A DNA stretch of 64,000 bases from Fluoribacter gormanii (GTDB lineage: Bacteria; Pseudomonadota; Gammaproteobacteria; Legionellales; Legionellaceae), in assembly GCF_900156395.1 (NCBI RefSeq), contig NZ_FTNL01000001.1:145995-209994 (forward strand), given 5' to 3'. The notes under the pieces were generated by a model. That model was not told where the DNA came from, made no database searches, and saw only the letters and a program-made list of their open reading frames with translations. Of the stretch, positions 26,148 to 34,921 are shown one piece after another (position 1 is the first letter of the stretch; every line of letters begins with the position of its first letter). A program made the translations under genes and the position numbers.

Positions 26148-27659
26148 TTAACAACCCAAAACTCGAGATTCTACCTTGTCAGGAGTTTCTTCGGGTTGTA
26201 ATGATTCATTCACGCCTAACATCTTTTCAGCCAGCCTTTTGGCCAATTTTGGTAAATCCTTTGGAACTTCCTTGGCTGTTTTTTTAAATCCTTTAGTAAA
26301 AAACGAAATTTCCATTTTTATCGTTGAAAGTAATTCACTGTCATCACAAATAAAAAAATCTGACTCAGAAGGATTGCATGAAGGTTTAGAGTTTTTTTGC
26401 TTTAAAACCCAGCTTATTTGATTTACGAGAAGCCTACGAAATTCATCATGCTCAGGTAATAGGGAATTGAAGCTAATAAATCCTGGAGGAGTAAAATTAT
26501 TTTTAATAGCAGAATCAAAAGTAGCCTCCATGATTCGCAATTCTTCCAGATAGCCATATACCTGAACTATTGTATGGCTTAATTTTGCTAAGGTTTCAAC
26601 GTATTCTTGCTTATGATAAACGTTCACATAATGCGTCAAAAATGGCAAAATTATTGCCAGTGGCTCATTAAATTTTTCTGTTTGCAAGAAGTCCAAAGCA
26701 GCCGTTTGGATTTCAGCTCTTAATTCATACTCTTTCTTTTGTATTCTCTTCATTGTCATTAAATTACAATTTATTTCTTTAGGAAAAAAATGACGCTTGT
26801 CTTTGTAAGAAAGACCTTTAACAAACGGGTAATTATCAAATTGCGTAAGTCCCATTACAGCATCGATGCGCTCCCTTAGAAATTCACAGAATTTATCGAC
26901 TTGTCCTGCATCATCACTTGTCTCTATTAAATAAACAGTTAATGCTTTATCAAGTATTTGGCAAAGTGCTCTCATTAGTTTAACCTGCTCTTCTTGCGTA
27001 TGTTTAAGCAGTTTTTGAACCTTTTCAGTGTGAAGAGACTTTAAGCTGCCTGCTGTATGCCACTGGGACTTAACCAGCAATTCGATGTAGGTATTGTAAT
27101 GTTGCGCTAAAACCGTACATGCGATGGTTCGACGATATAATTCTGGATGTTTTGCTTCAGAAATTAAATTATCCAGACTAAGCACGCCAAACATGGTTCT
27201 ATGGGATTCAGCTCTTTTTAATATTGGCTCTTCTGCTTCTTTAGCTTCTACAACTTTGGCAGTTTTTTTCTTGATTTTTATAGCTTCACTACTAAGAGCA
27301 AAAGGAATAGCTGCTGGCAGCGCATTAGAAGGAGTTTCTGGTGGAGTTGCTCGAGGAGATGCTGGTGGATTGGTAGAATCGGTTGGTAGAATTGGGAAGG
27401 ATGTAGACTTTCCACTTCGAAAAAATTTTAGGGCTTGGGCAATTGAACCTTTACCGGCCGGCACCTCGGAATGCACATTCTTCTCGTTACTTGATTTGCC
27501 AGCAATCGGAGGATCTCCTACCTTTATTTCACCCTGAGAATCAGGAACATTAATTCCACGTGGTGATGCTGGTCCAGATTTGCTTTCAGAAAGCTTCGTC
27601 GGTTCATGCTTGCGCGGGGATGACGGTAGCGACTTGCTTGCAAAAGTGTGTTTTTTCAT
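26148..27659 (-). CDS. Unknown protein with repeated S-P-R motifs, effector candidate
   Basis: A 503-residue protein from ATG 27659, which has an AAGGAAG ribosome site; an upstream in-frame start at 27713 lacks one. The first 150 residues are disordered, Pro/Ser-rich and contain three similar motifs: PSSPRKHEP, PASPRGINV and PASPRATPP. The remaining 350 residues are helical, with no known catalytic motif. The tail (SLQPEETPDKVESRVLGC) is rich in Glu, like the E-block found near the C-terminus of many Dot/Icm substrates, and ends in Cys. No signal peptide or membrane helix. It resembles Legionella effectors in architecture; the family is not recognised. The S-P-R sites look like eukaryotic proline-directed kinase sites, which is speculation. 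Confidence 0.6.
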   Translation of the reverse strand: MKKHTFASKSLPSSPRKHEPTKLSESKSGPASPRGINVPDSQGEIKVGDPPIAGKSSNEKNVHSEVPAGKGSIAQALKFFRSGKSTSFPILPTDSTNPPASPRATPPETPSNALPAAIPFALSSEAIKIKKKTAKVVEAKEAEEPILKRAESHRTMFGVLSLDNLISEAKHPELYRRTIACTVLAQHYNTYIELLVKSQWHTAGSLKSLHTEKVQKLLKHTQEEQVKLMRALCQILDKALTVYLIETSDDAGQVDKFCEFLRERIDAVMGLTQFDNYPFVKGLSYKDKRHFFPKEINCNLMTMKRIQKKEYELRAEIQTAALDFLQTEKFNEPLAIILPFLTHYVNVYHKQEYVETLAKLSHTIVQVYGYLEELRIMEATFDSAIKNNFTPPGFISFNSLLPEHDEFRRLLVNQISWVLKQKNSKPSCNPSESDFFICDDSELLSTIKMEISFFTKGFKKTAKEVPKDLPKLAKRLAEKMLGVNESLQPEETPDKVESRVLGC

Positions 27660-27848
27660 AATGATCTTCCTTAAATTATAAAAACTGGGGAAGTTTAGTT
27701 GAGAATGCCCCATGAGATCAAATAAAAATCAAAATGCGGGATTTGGATATAGGAATTATAAAAGGCCAAGCAGAAATAATAAGTCTTTTTATACTTAATG
27801 TAAGAAGTAATTAGTTCTCTTCGATCGCCCCTTTTTACTCAGATAATT

Positions 27849-28433
27849 TTAGGGCGATAAACGTTGTAAATTCCATTCATTATTTTTTAAAATATACTCC
27901 CAAACATCGGACAGTTCATCTTGTCGGTATGCATAGAATACCATGCGTTCCGGCCGGATAAGGAAACCGCAATATTCAGGGCTCAGAGGAATTGGTTTAT
28001 TCAAAAATGATGCCTCTATCTTCTGACGTTTCTTTTCGAGAACTTCTTTACTCTCAATCAATTGCATTGAAGTTGGAGCATAGCTTAAAAAGCGAATTTG
28101 ATCCCATTGAGGATAACTGTCCCAATATTTTTTATTCTCAGCATGATTTAGAAATAGAGCGTTACCTTCAATAATCACTTCCCGTTGCAAAAGCTCCAGC
28201 CAAAACACAAGACTTACTCGAGGATTATTTTTTAATTCATTTACTTTGCGAGTACTTTTCTGAGTAAAGAATAAAAACCCCTCATCTGAAATTTCACGAA
28301 TAGCAACGACTCGGCTATGCGGGACGCCATCTACTGAAATAGACGATAAAACAGCCTGACTTGGGTTAGGTGCTCCATTCTCACGTTCTCTTGCCAACCA
28401 AAGACTCAGTTCAATAATAGGATTTGATTGCAT
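27849..28433 (-). CDS. PdxH-like pyridoxamine phosphate oxidase family protein (divergent)
   Basis: A 194-residue FMN-binding split-barrel protein. PdxH oxidises pyridoxine or pyridoxamine 5'-phosphate to PLP. Family blocks seen are AVLSSISVDGVPHSRVVAIRE, GFLFFTQKSTRKVNELKNNPRVSLVFWLELLQREVIIEG (FMN binding) and the C-terminal WNLQRLSP (family RLAP). The region that normally reads GR-x-x-RLHDR, holding the Arg and His that contact substrate, is replaced by YRQDELSDVW. The protein is about 24 residues shorter than E. coli PdxH. It may therefore act on another substrate or be a second, divergent paralog. Its ATG shares a base with the stop of a 34-codon ORF upstream (TAATG). Confidence 0.8.
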   Translation of the reverse strand: MQSNPIIELSLWLARERENGAPNPSQAVLSSISVDGVPHSRVVAIREISDEGFLFFTQKSTRKVNELKNNPRVSLVFWLELLQREVIIEGNALFLNHAENKKYWDSYPQWDQIRFLSYAPTSMQLIESKEVLEKKRQKIEASFLNKPIPLSPEYCGFLIRPERMVFYAYRQDELSDVWEYILKNNEWNLQRLSP

Positions 28434-28537
28434 TATATGCTTTTCCTTTTACTTAAAAATTCCCAAATCAATTGTACCTGAAACTCTGTAGCAAGCATGC
28501 ATCCTGATACTCCACTAATGCCAAGCGCTGTTGTCAT
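28433..28537 (-). CDS. Candidate 34-residue peptide coupled to PdxH-like gene
   Basis: A short frame of 34 codons (MTTALGISGVSGCMLATEFQ..., ending SKRKSI). GAGG stands six bases before its ATG (28537-28535), and the stop TAA (28435-28433) overlaps the next ATG in a TAATG junction. The ribosome site is better than that of the PdxH-like gene itself, so translation of this frame probably feeds the downstream start. The peptide may be functional, a leader, or the remnant of a larger gene. Confidence 0.45.
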   Translation of the reverse strand: MTTALGISGVSGCMLATEFQVQLIWEFLSKRKSI

Positions 28538-28651
28538 AAAATACCTCAGCTCAATTACTATTAAAAAAGAATTGTTTAATATATTCTACGCTCCAGTTTG
28601 ATTTGACATATAGGGACGTAACAATTTTAACTACTCTATGGGATGGTAAAT

Positions 28652-29773
28652 ATGTTTAATTCGTTCCACTTACAAGGTGTAGATGCACTTCGTGAAAGTA
28701 AATACATTGAAGCCAAGAAATTATTTCTTGAAGCAATAAAACAAAATCCTGAAGTACCCGAAACGTACTTTCTTTTAGGAAAAACTTGTTTTTTATGCGA
28801 TGAGAAAAGTGAAACCATTTCTTATTTAATACAGTTTATTGAATTAACTCAGTATGAAAAGGAACAGGAAAACAAATCCCACGCGTTCGATCTGTTAGGA
28901 CAATGTTATGCCTCTAGGAGTGAGAGTGAGTTAGCCATCACTTGTTACTTAAATGCTTTAGAAATTGATCCCTCATGCGTTTCGGTACGACATAATCTAG
29001 GTTTGCTTTATATGAAGCTAGCTCAGGAATATCTAGAGATCGATTTACAAAATTGTTCCGCATTATTAAAAAGTGCTCGAATCGCACTTAATTCGGCTCT
29101 GGAGCTATGTAAGGATAATCCTATGTTTTTGCATTCTATTGCCAGCTGGTATGAACAATATATTGAGCTACTGAAAAAATTATCTGAAGCGAGCAACACT
29201 CAAGAAATGATAAGCGAGCAGTTTAATTGGGCCATTCACTATTATCGTGAAGCCTTAGCTCACTGCCATAAAAATGACAAATTATTTCAAAATGTAATTA
29301 CAGAAAATCTTACTGAATGTTATGCGCAATTCGGACATCATCTGTATCAGAGCCAAGCCTATGCAAAAGCCCAGAAATTATATGAATCAGCTCTTGATCT
29401 GGATCAAAATCATATTCCAGCGCTTAATCAAATAGGCATGTGTCTATTCAAGCAAGGAAAATATTCCGAAGCAAGAGTCAAGTTTGCAATACTTCTAGAG
29501 CGAACTGCAGACACACAAGATCAGGCTGATGCATGGCTTAATACAGCTTGTTGTTATCGCTTGGAAAAAAATTGGCTGGAGGCAGAAAAATCTCTCGATG
29601 CAGCGAGAAAATTAGCACCACAAGATCCAGAAATCCATAAAGAAACAGAGAATCTCAAACAAGCGAAATCTCAAGCACTACTCGCTGTGACAAACCAAAC
29701 TTTTTTTGATCCTAAAGCACATTACAATTCTTCTTTGACATCCCAAAACACAGATAGTTTGCAGTACAATTAA
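28652..29773 (+). CDS. Tetratricopeptide repeat protein
   Basis: A soluble protein of 373 residues from ATG 28652, with GGGATGG upstream; ATG 28643 is a close alternative. Consecutive 34-residue TPR units are readable: GVDALRESKYIEAKKLFLEAI, ETYFLLGKTCF, AFDLLGQCYASRSESELAIT, HYYREALAHC, GHHLYQSQAYAKAQKLYESAL, LNQIGMCLFKQGKYSEARVKF and LNTACCYRLEKNWLEAEKSL. About seven repeats therefore span nearly the whole chain, with a disordered tail. TPR scaffolds mediate protein-protein contacts; no catalytic domain is present. A TTGACA hexamer at 28603-28608 may be its -35. It could be a housekeeping scaffold or an effector; the sequence does not decide. Confidence 0.8.
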   Translation: MFNSFHLQGVDALRESKYIEAKKLFLEAIKQNPEVPETYFLLGKTCFLCDEKSETISYLIQFIELTQYEKEQENKSHAFDLLGQCYASRSESELAITCYLNALEIDPSCVSVRHNLGLLYMKLAQEYLEIDLQNCSALLKSARIALNSALELCKDNPMFLHSIASWYEQYIELLKKLSEASNTQEMISEQFNWAIHYYREALAHCHKNDKLFQNVITENLTECYAQFGHHLYQSQAYAKAQKLYESALDLDQNHIPALNQIGMCLFKQGKYSEARVKFAILLERTADTQDQADAWLNTACCYRLEKNWLEAEKSLDAARKLAPQDPEIHKETENLKQAKSQALLAVTNQTFFDPKAHYNSSLTSQNTDSLQYN

Positions 29774-29783
29774 GCAGATAATT

Positions 29784-29839
29784 GTAGCTAAGAAATACTG
29801 TCTTAGATCCTGGGTTCCGCTATGCTGCACCCAGGCTAC
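29784..29839. repeat. Dispersed palindromic element, short copy
   Basis: A segment from GTAGC (29784) to GCTGCACCCAGGCTAC (ending 29839) between convergent genes. The right arm is nearly identical to the family consensus; the left arm is reduced to about ten bases plus an internal CCTGGGTTCCGC. Confidence 0.6.
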
Positions 29840-29881
29840 ATGTTGATTGATTCCTCTTGGCAAGCCATACAGTTAATTAAT

Positions 29882-30832
29882 TTATAATTGAAATAGTGGT
29901 GTAAATGCCATATGTCTTAACTCATTAAGCCACTGTTCCCTTGGTTTTCCACCTGGTGCGGTAGGTTCATGCCAATTATTTTTACACCAAAGATAAATAT
30001 CCAGGCTCTTCATTTGACTAAAATCATTAATCGCATGTAATAACTGCCCATCAATAGGAAAAATACTCTGATATCCCTCTATCATCCATGCAAATTTCGC
30101 GGCCCATTTGGAATATGGAATGCCGCATAAATCTAAAAAAGGTTTGGCAATATCAGCCATAAACCAATGATAAACAGGCTCATCAAAGTCAATAAAATGA
30201 ATCTGTTTACCGTCAAACAGCACATTGCCTGGACGATGATCCCCGTGAGTCAGACCAAAATTAACGTTATTTATTTTAAAAGCTCTGAAATGCTCGTCAA
30301 TGGTGTGGAATAGATCCTGGATAGCAGAATTCTCATAAACAAGGTAGTCTGCCGTTTCACTCCATAAATCACTCCAACTTCTAAAATGATGGCCATTCGC
30401 TTGATAACTTTCTGCCGCACGATGTAAACGAGCCAATGCTTGCCCCCAGTGTTCGTATACATTTTTAACTTCATATCCAAAATGCATGATAGTTCCGGGT
30501 ACTTCTGAACATACATGGATTAAAAAATGGAGTTCTTCTTGTACTACAGTTTCAATATAAGATCCATTTTTCGATTTAAGTACTTCACAAACTGGCGCAT
30601 CCATTTGAAACAGATGTTGCTGAAAATCAATGGCTGCAAGTAATTCTTTTTGTGGCCGAATTTTCTCGTGTGTTATGCGTAAATAGAATCCTTTACCCTC
30701 AGACTCAAAACGATAAACACAATTGATTTGGTTATTAACCAGTTGTAAATTAACTGGATTATCTGCCCATTGCAAAGCGGCTTTAAAAGCTGTGTTATTG
30801 CTGATTTTTTTTAGAGTATCTTCCCAAACCAT
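29882..30832 (-). CDS. APH-fold (SrkA/YihE-like) kinase
   Basis: A 316-residue protein of the aminoglycoside/choline-kinase fold. The Brenner-type catalytic loop is HGDHRPGN (His196, Asp198, Asn203), followed by the metal-binding FIDFDEP (Asp215, Asp217). These are the two signatures that SrkA/YihE stress kinases and homoserine-kinase-like proteins share. The first 90 residues carry the beta-sheet nucleotide fold (LRITHEKIRPQKELLAAIDF). Length (E. coli SrkA 328) and the DFDEP-x-x-W-F-M-x-D region favour an SrkA-type Ser/Thr kinase, but small-molecule kinases share the same motifs. It stands alone on the minus strand. Substrate unknown. Confidence 0.8.
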   Translation of the reverse strand: MVWEDTLKKISNNTAFKAALQWADNPVNLQLVNNQINCVYRFESEGKGFYLRITHEKIRPQKELLAAIDFQQHLFQMDAPVCEVLKSKNGSYIETVVQEELHFLIHVCSEVPGTIMHFGYEVKNVYEHWGQALARLHRAAESYQANGHHFRSWSDLWSETADYLVYENSAIQDLFHTIDEHFRAFKINNVNFGLTHGDHRPGNVLFDGKQIHFIDFDEPVYHWFMADIAKPFLDLCGIPYSKWAAKFAWMIEGYQSIFPIDGQLLHAINDFSQMKSLDIYLWCKNNWHEPTAPGGKPREQWLNELRHMAFTPLFQL

Positions 30833-30977
30833 AACTTTTAACCTGATATTTTTTATTTTATTTAAAGTAGATTACTCTCATCATAGTTTTAAAAAATCTG
30901 TTTACAACACTTTGCTCGATCATTTTGTAAATACATATCTATCCATATAGATCATAACATGTTGAGATAAAATTAGA

Positions 30978-31007
30978 GCATAAAGATAGAACAATCTATC
31001 CTTATGC
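30978..31007 (-). terminator. Hairpin terminator downstream of the 31079 gene
   Basis: On the minus strand, GCATAAGGATAGA pairs with TCTATCTTTATGC (12 of 13 pairs) and is followed by TCTAATTTTATC. A second perfect 10-bp inverted repeat, GAGTGAAATT/AATTTCACTC (31032-31066), lies between it and the stop codon. Confidence 0.6.
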
Positions 31008-31078
31008 CCTCCGCTCTTTATAATCGATTAAGAGTGAAATTTTTACTTTGCAAAACAATTTCACTCAGTTGATATATT

Positions 31079-32155
31079 TTACCCCATGACTAGACTCAAT
31101 CGAGCATGCTTCTCAAGTCGCTCCCTATCCTGAAACGCAATGACTGCATCCAATATTTGCTCTACATCGCCTTTTTCAGCCCAAAAGCTTTGAAAAGCTA
31201 AAGGATACGTAGCTCTAACATTCATTTTTGAAATTTTTTGAGGATTTTCTATTGTTTTTAATAGTGTTTTTAATAATGAAATCTTATCATTTATTTTTTG
31301 ATTTTTAGGATCAAGTTTTTGCTCTAATAGGCTCAATTTGTTCTGAATCAGCCCTAAAAGATAAGCTTTAACGGCTACACTATCCATTTTTCGGATTACA
31401 GCACTGTAATCACAACACGTAAACATCCTGTGATGTTTAGGCTCTTCTTTATTAGTTTTAGGGTTAAAAATGGCCTCCTGATTCACCATTGCATCCTGTG
31501 CTATATCTGGCTTGCCCAAGTGGAGCCTGCCTTTAATGATTTGTTTTACAGAATCAGGAGCCATGCGCCATAATAAATCAACACCAGTAAATAACACTGC
31601 AGTAATTGAAAATACAGTACCTACAACTGGAGCCACAGGAAAAAGTAAAACAAAAACAACGGCACCTAATGCTGCAGCTAGAAAAGCCATGGCAAACGCG
31701 TTACTTAAAGCTGCTTGCATATAATGCATGCGTTGAATACTGTCTTTAGGGGACTCAAAAGCTCTATATAAATTGAGTCCAAACATCATAAACTGATGAC
31801 TCAATGCCACAAGTAAACTACTAAAAAAAAACCAAGGGCCTGCAGCAAAGCTAAAACCAAGAACCTTTGATATTGCAGCCCCATAAAGGGATATGCTTGC
31901 TAAAGCAGCACAAATCGCAGAAGTAGCAAATAGTAACCACCGATCAACATTGCGATTGCTGGCTTTTGCGAGATGGTATCCATTGATTAAGGCATTTATC
32001 GTCAATAAGAAACCAATAAAAGGCAAAATGATATAAAACAAAGGCGATGCGCTAAATGCCGTTGATAATCTTGCATCTGCCATCGTAGCAAATAATGCTA
32101 TTTCCTGAGTTTCCCTAATGTATGTAATCGCCTTCTGGAAGTGAGTAACAAACAT
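31079..32155 (-). CDS. Polytopic membrane protein of unknown family
   Basis: A 358-residue protein with a short amphipathic N-terminus (1-38). Five to six membrane segments lie at about 39-62, 72-96, 101-128 and 152-196 (the last a hairpin). A soluble C-terminal domain of about 160 residues has a Cys-Cys pair (MFTCCDYSAVIRKM) and a Leu/Lys-rich helical bundle (LLGLIQNKLSLLEQKL). No transporter, enzyme or secretion motif is recognised. It is flanked by two strong hairpin regions (31032-31066 and 32222-32303) and lies next to lysS. A lineage-specific Legionella protein, possibly a membrane-associated effector, is one option. Function unknown. Confidence 0.65.
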   Translation of the reverse strand: MFVTHFQKAITYIRETQEIALFATMADARLSTAFSASPLFYIILPFIGFLLTINALINGYHLAKASNRNVDRWLLFATSAICAALASISLYGAAISKVLGFSFAAGPWFFFSSLLVALSHQFMMFGLNLYRAFESPKDSIQRMHYMQAALSNAFAMAFLAAALGAVVFVLLFPVAPVVGTVFSITAVLFTGVDLLWRMAPDSVKQIIKGRLHLGKPDIAQDAMVNQEAIFNPKTNKEEPKHHRMFTCCDYSAVIRKMDSVAVKAYLLGLIQNKLSLLEQKLDPKNQKINDKISLLKTLLKTIENPQKISKMNVRATYPLAFQSFWAEKGDVEQILDAVIAFQDRERLEKHARLSLVMG

Positions 32156-32221
32156 AAGCCACCTGATAAATTATTATTATTTTTTTGTTTGGGATCATTA
32201 CCCAATAGGAGTTCTTAAAAC

Positions 32222-32303
32222 ATAGCCTGAGTACCGAGGAGTCATAACAGAGTTTGTGCTTGTCACAAAACTCTGGTTATGGTGTCCTTAATAGTCAGGC
32301 TAT
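32222..32303. repeat. Long palindrome with TAGCCTGA ends, after lysS
   Basis: ATAGCCTGA (32222-32230) and TCAGGCTAT (32295-32303) are a perfect 9-bp pair. Inside them CATAACAGAGTTTGTG pairs with CACAAAACTCTGGTTATG, leaving a very small loop. The element is an 82-bp hairpin whose outer bases resemble the GTAGCCTGGGTG family. It lies 22 bp beyond the lysS stop and probably shapes the 3' end of that transcript. Confidence 0.65.
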
Positions 32304-32324
32304 ATTTCTGGTGTATTGCTCTTA

Positions 32325-33818
32325 TTATTGACGCAAATGTGGGAACAAAATAACATCCCGAATTGACTGAGAGTTGGTAAACAACATAACCAAACGATCA
32401 ATACCTATACCCTCTCCTGCTGTAGGAGGCAACCCATATTCCAGTGCTTCGATGTAGTCACTATCAAAATGCATAGCCTCTAAATCACCTGCATCTTTTT
32501 CTTCAACTTGCTTACGAAAACGTTCTGCCTGATCTTCTGCATCATTTAACTCAGAAAATCCATTAGCAATCTCTCGACCAGCAATAAAGAACTCAAAACG
32601 ATCAGTCACTTCTAAATCATGATCACTGCGGCGTGCCAACGGTGAAATTTCAGTAGGATAGCCCGTAATAAAAGTAGGCTGAAATAATTGATGTTCAACA
32701 GTTTCTTCAAACAATATGATTTGCAGCTTACCCAAGCCATCGGTTTCTTTAAAAGGAAAGCCTTTGTTCTGCAATATCTCACGACAACTTTCAACACTTT
32801 CTAACTGTTGAGCATTGATTTCTGGATGATAATATAAAATTGCTTCTTTAACCGTCATACGCGCAAATGGCTTATTAAAATCAATAATCTGACCTTGATA
32901 CTCCACCTGCCGTTTTTCCATGACAGTATCACAGAGATAACGCAATAATTCCTCGGTAAAATTCATCAAGTCCTGATAATCAGCATAGGCTTGGTAAAAT
33001 TCAACCATAGTAAATTCTGGATTATGACGCGTTGAAATTCCCTCATTACGGAAATTACGGTTAATTTCATAAACGCGCTCAAATCCACCTACAACAAGAC
33101 GTTTTAAATAAAGCTCAGGCGCGATACGCAAATACATGGTCATATCCAAAGTATGATGGTGCGTAACAAAAGGACGTGCCATAGCCCCACCCGGGATAGG
33201 ATGCATCATGGGTGTTTCTACTTCCAGAAAATAGTGTTGATCCATAAACTGTCTAAACGCTTGAATTAATCGCGAACGTGTTAAAAATGTAAGACGACTT
33301 TCATCATTGGCAATCAAATCCACATAACGTTTACGATACTTAACTTCTTGGTCAGCTAATCCATGAAATTTATCAGGTAAAGGGCGTAATGATTTCGTCA
33401 ATAACTCAATATGCTCGGCATTTACGGTAAGCTCACCTGTATTTGTCTTGAATAACTCACCTTTAACCCCAACAATATCGCCTAAATCCCAATGCTTGAA
33501 CTCTTCATATTGCTCGGGAAGGTCATTAGCTCGGATATAAACTTGAATCCGTCCAGAAAAATCTTGAATATGAAAAAAACTGGCCTTGCCCATAATACGC
33601 CTCAATACGATGCGGCCGGCAACAGTCACCTTAACATGCTGTTGTACTAAAGTTTCTTTATCTAATGAATCATAATGTTTTATGACTTCTTGAGCTAAAT
33701 TTTCACGACGAAATTGGTTTGGAAAATTAAAACCTTTTGTACGTAACTCAGCCAATTTTTGTTTACGAATATAATAAACTTCACTTTCATCTATATGTTC
33801 AATATGCTCTTCACTCAT
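32325..33818 (-). CDS. lysS: Lysyl-tRNA synthetase (class II)
   Basis: Charges tRNA-Lys. The 497-residue protein has an N-terminal OB-fold anticodon-binding domain (about 60-170; [23 protein letters not shown]). The class II catalytic core has motif 1 ([21 protein letters not shown]), motif 2 ([23 protein letters not shown]) and motif 3 ([15 protein letters not shown]). The start codon at 33818 overlaps the end of prfB by 8 bp, the prfB-lysS arrangement seen in E. coli, so the two are cotranscribed and coupled. Confidence 0.97.
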   Translation of the reverse strand: MSEEHIEHIDESEVYYIRKQKLAELRTKGFNFPNQFRRENLAQEVIKHYDSLDKETLVQQHVKVTVAGRIVLRRIMGKASFFHIQDFSGRIQVYIRANDLPEQYEEFKHWDLGDIVGVKGELFKTNTGELTVNAEHIELLTKSLRPLPDKFHGLADQEVKYRKRYVDLIANDESRLTFLTRSRLIQAFRQFMDQHYFLEVETPMMHPIPGGAMARPFVTHHHTLDMTMYLRIAPELYLKRLVVGGFERVYEINRNFRNEGISTRHNPEFTMVEFYQAYADYQDLMNFTEELLRYLCDTVMEKRQVEYQGQIIDFNKPFARMTVKEAILYYHPEINAQQLESVESCREILQNKGFPFKETDGLGKLQIILFEETVEHQLFQPTFITGYPTEISPLARRSDHDLEVTDRFEFFIAGREIANGFSELNDAEDQAERFRKQVEEKDAGDLEAMHFDSDYIEALEYGLPPTAGEGIGIDRLVMLFTNSQSIRDVILFPHLRQ

Positions 33819-34921
33819 GCTGCCCTACTCCTGCCTTTAAACTGGCTTCAATAAATTGATCTAACGCCCCATCCAATACTGCTTGTGTATTGCTTGTTTC
33901 AACACTGGTTCGCAGATCTTTAATACGAGATTGATCCAATACGTATGAACGAATTTGAGATCCCCAACCTATATCTGATTTACTGGCTTCTAACGCTTGC
34001 TGCTCTGCATTTTTCTTTTGCACTTCCAGCTCATACAACTTAGCACGCAGTTGTTTCATTGCCTGATCTTTATTTCGATGCTGACTTCTATCATTCTGGC
34101 ATTGTACTACAATTCCACTTGGTGCATGAGTAATACGCACTGCAGAGTCAGTTCGGTTTACATGCTGCCCTCCGGCACCGGAAGCTCTGTACGTATCAAT
34201 ACGTAAATCAGCAGGATTAATTTCGATGTCAATATCATCATCAATTTCAGGTGAAACAAATACTGCCGCAAAAGAAGTATGTCGTCGATTTCCTGAATCA
34301 AAAGGAGATTTTCGCACTAAACGGTGCACTCCACTTTCTGTACGCAACCATCCAAAAGCATACTCTCCCTTAAAATAAATAGTAGCACTTTTAATACCAG
34401 CAACCTCACCCGGAGAACACTCAATTAGTTCTGTAGTAAACCCATGTTGCTCGCCCCAACGTAAGTACATGCGCAATAACATCTCTGCCCAATCCTGAGC
34501 TTCTGTACCACCAGAACCTGATTGAATATCCAAGTAAGCATTTGAGTCATCCATTTTTCCGGAAAACATCCGACGAAACTCTAAATCAGCGACCTTTTTC
34601 TCAATGGAAATTAACTCTTCACCAATTTCATTAATGGTTTGTTCGTCACCTTCTTCACGCGCAATTTCAAACAATTCATTTAAATCTGTAATGGATTGAC
34701 TTAATTGAGTTAAAGTTGAAACAACTGCTTCCAGCTGAGTTCGCTCACGACCCAAGGCTTGAGCAACCTCCGGATTATCCCAAACTGTAGATGACTCCAA
34801 CTCTCGAACAACTTCCTCTAAACGCTCACTCTTAGCGTCAAAGTCAAAGATACCCCCTAAGCGCTTCTACTCGCTTAATGAGATCCACCAGATTAAGACT
34901 AATTTGGTTTACTTCTAACAT
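33811..34921 (-). CDS. prfB: Peptide chain release factor 2 (programmed +1 frameshift)
   Basis: RF2 recognises UGA and UAA stop codons and triggers peptide release. The gene is in two frames. A 25-codon start ([20 protein letters not shown]..., ATG 34921-34919) runs to an in-frame TGA at 34846-34844. A +1 shift at CTT-TGA-C then continues as [13 protein letters not shown] to the stop at 33811. The joined product is 369 residues (E. coli 365). With this joining, the codon-recognition tripeptide SPF falls at 205-207 and the catalytic GGQ at 250-252, exactly the E. coli numbers. A plain ORF search finds only a 329-residue piece starting at TTG 34800. It overlaps lysS by 8 bp. Confidence 0.97.
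34843..34858 (-). promoter_or_regulatory. RF2 programmed +1 frameshift signal
   Basis: On the minus strand AGGGGG-TAT-CTT-TGA-C: an internal Shine-Dalgarno-like AGGGGG (34858-34853) three bases before the slippery CTT, followed by the in-frame UGA and C. This matches the E. coli signal. When RF2 is scarce the ribosome slips and completes RF2, giving autoregulation (established). Confidence 0.95.

Noticed and set aside
27124-27537. A 137-codon plus-strand frame with hydrophobic and Gly-rich content
   Set aside because: It is the complement of the Pro/Ser-rich N-terminal part of the 26148-27659 gene; that composition opens frames on the other strand. It has no ribosome site.
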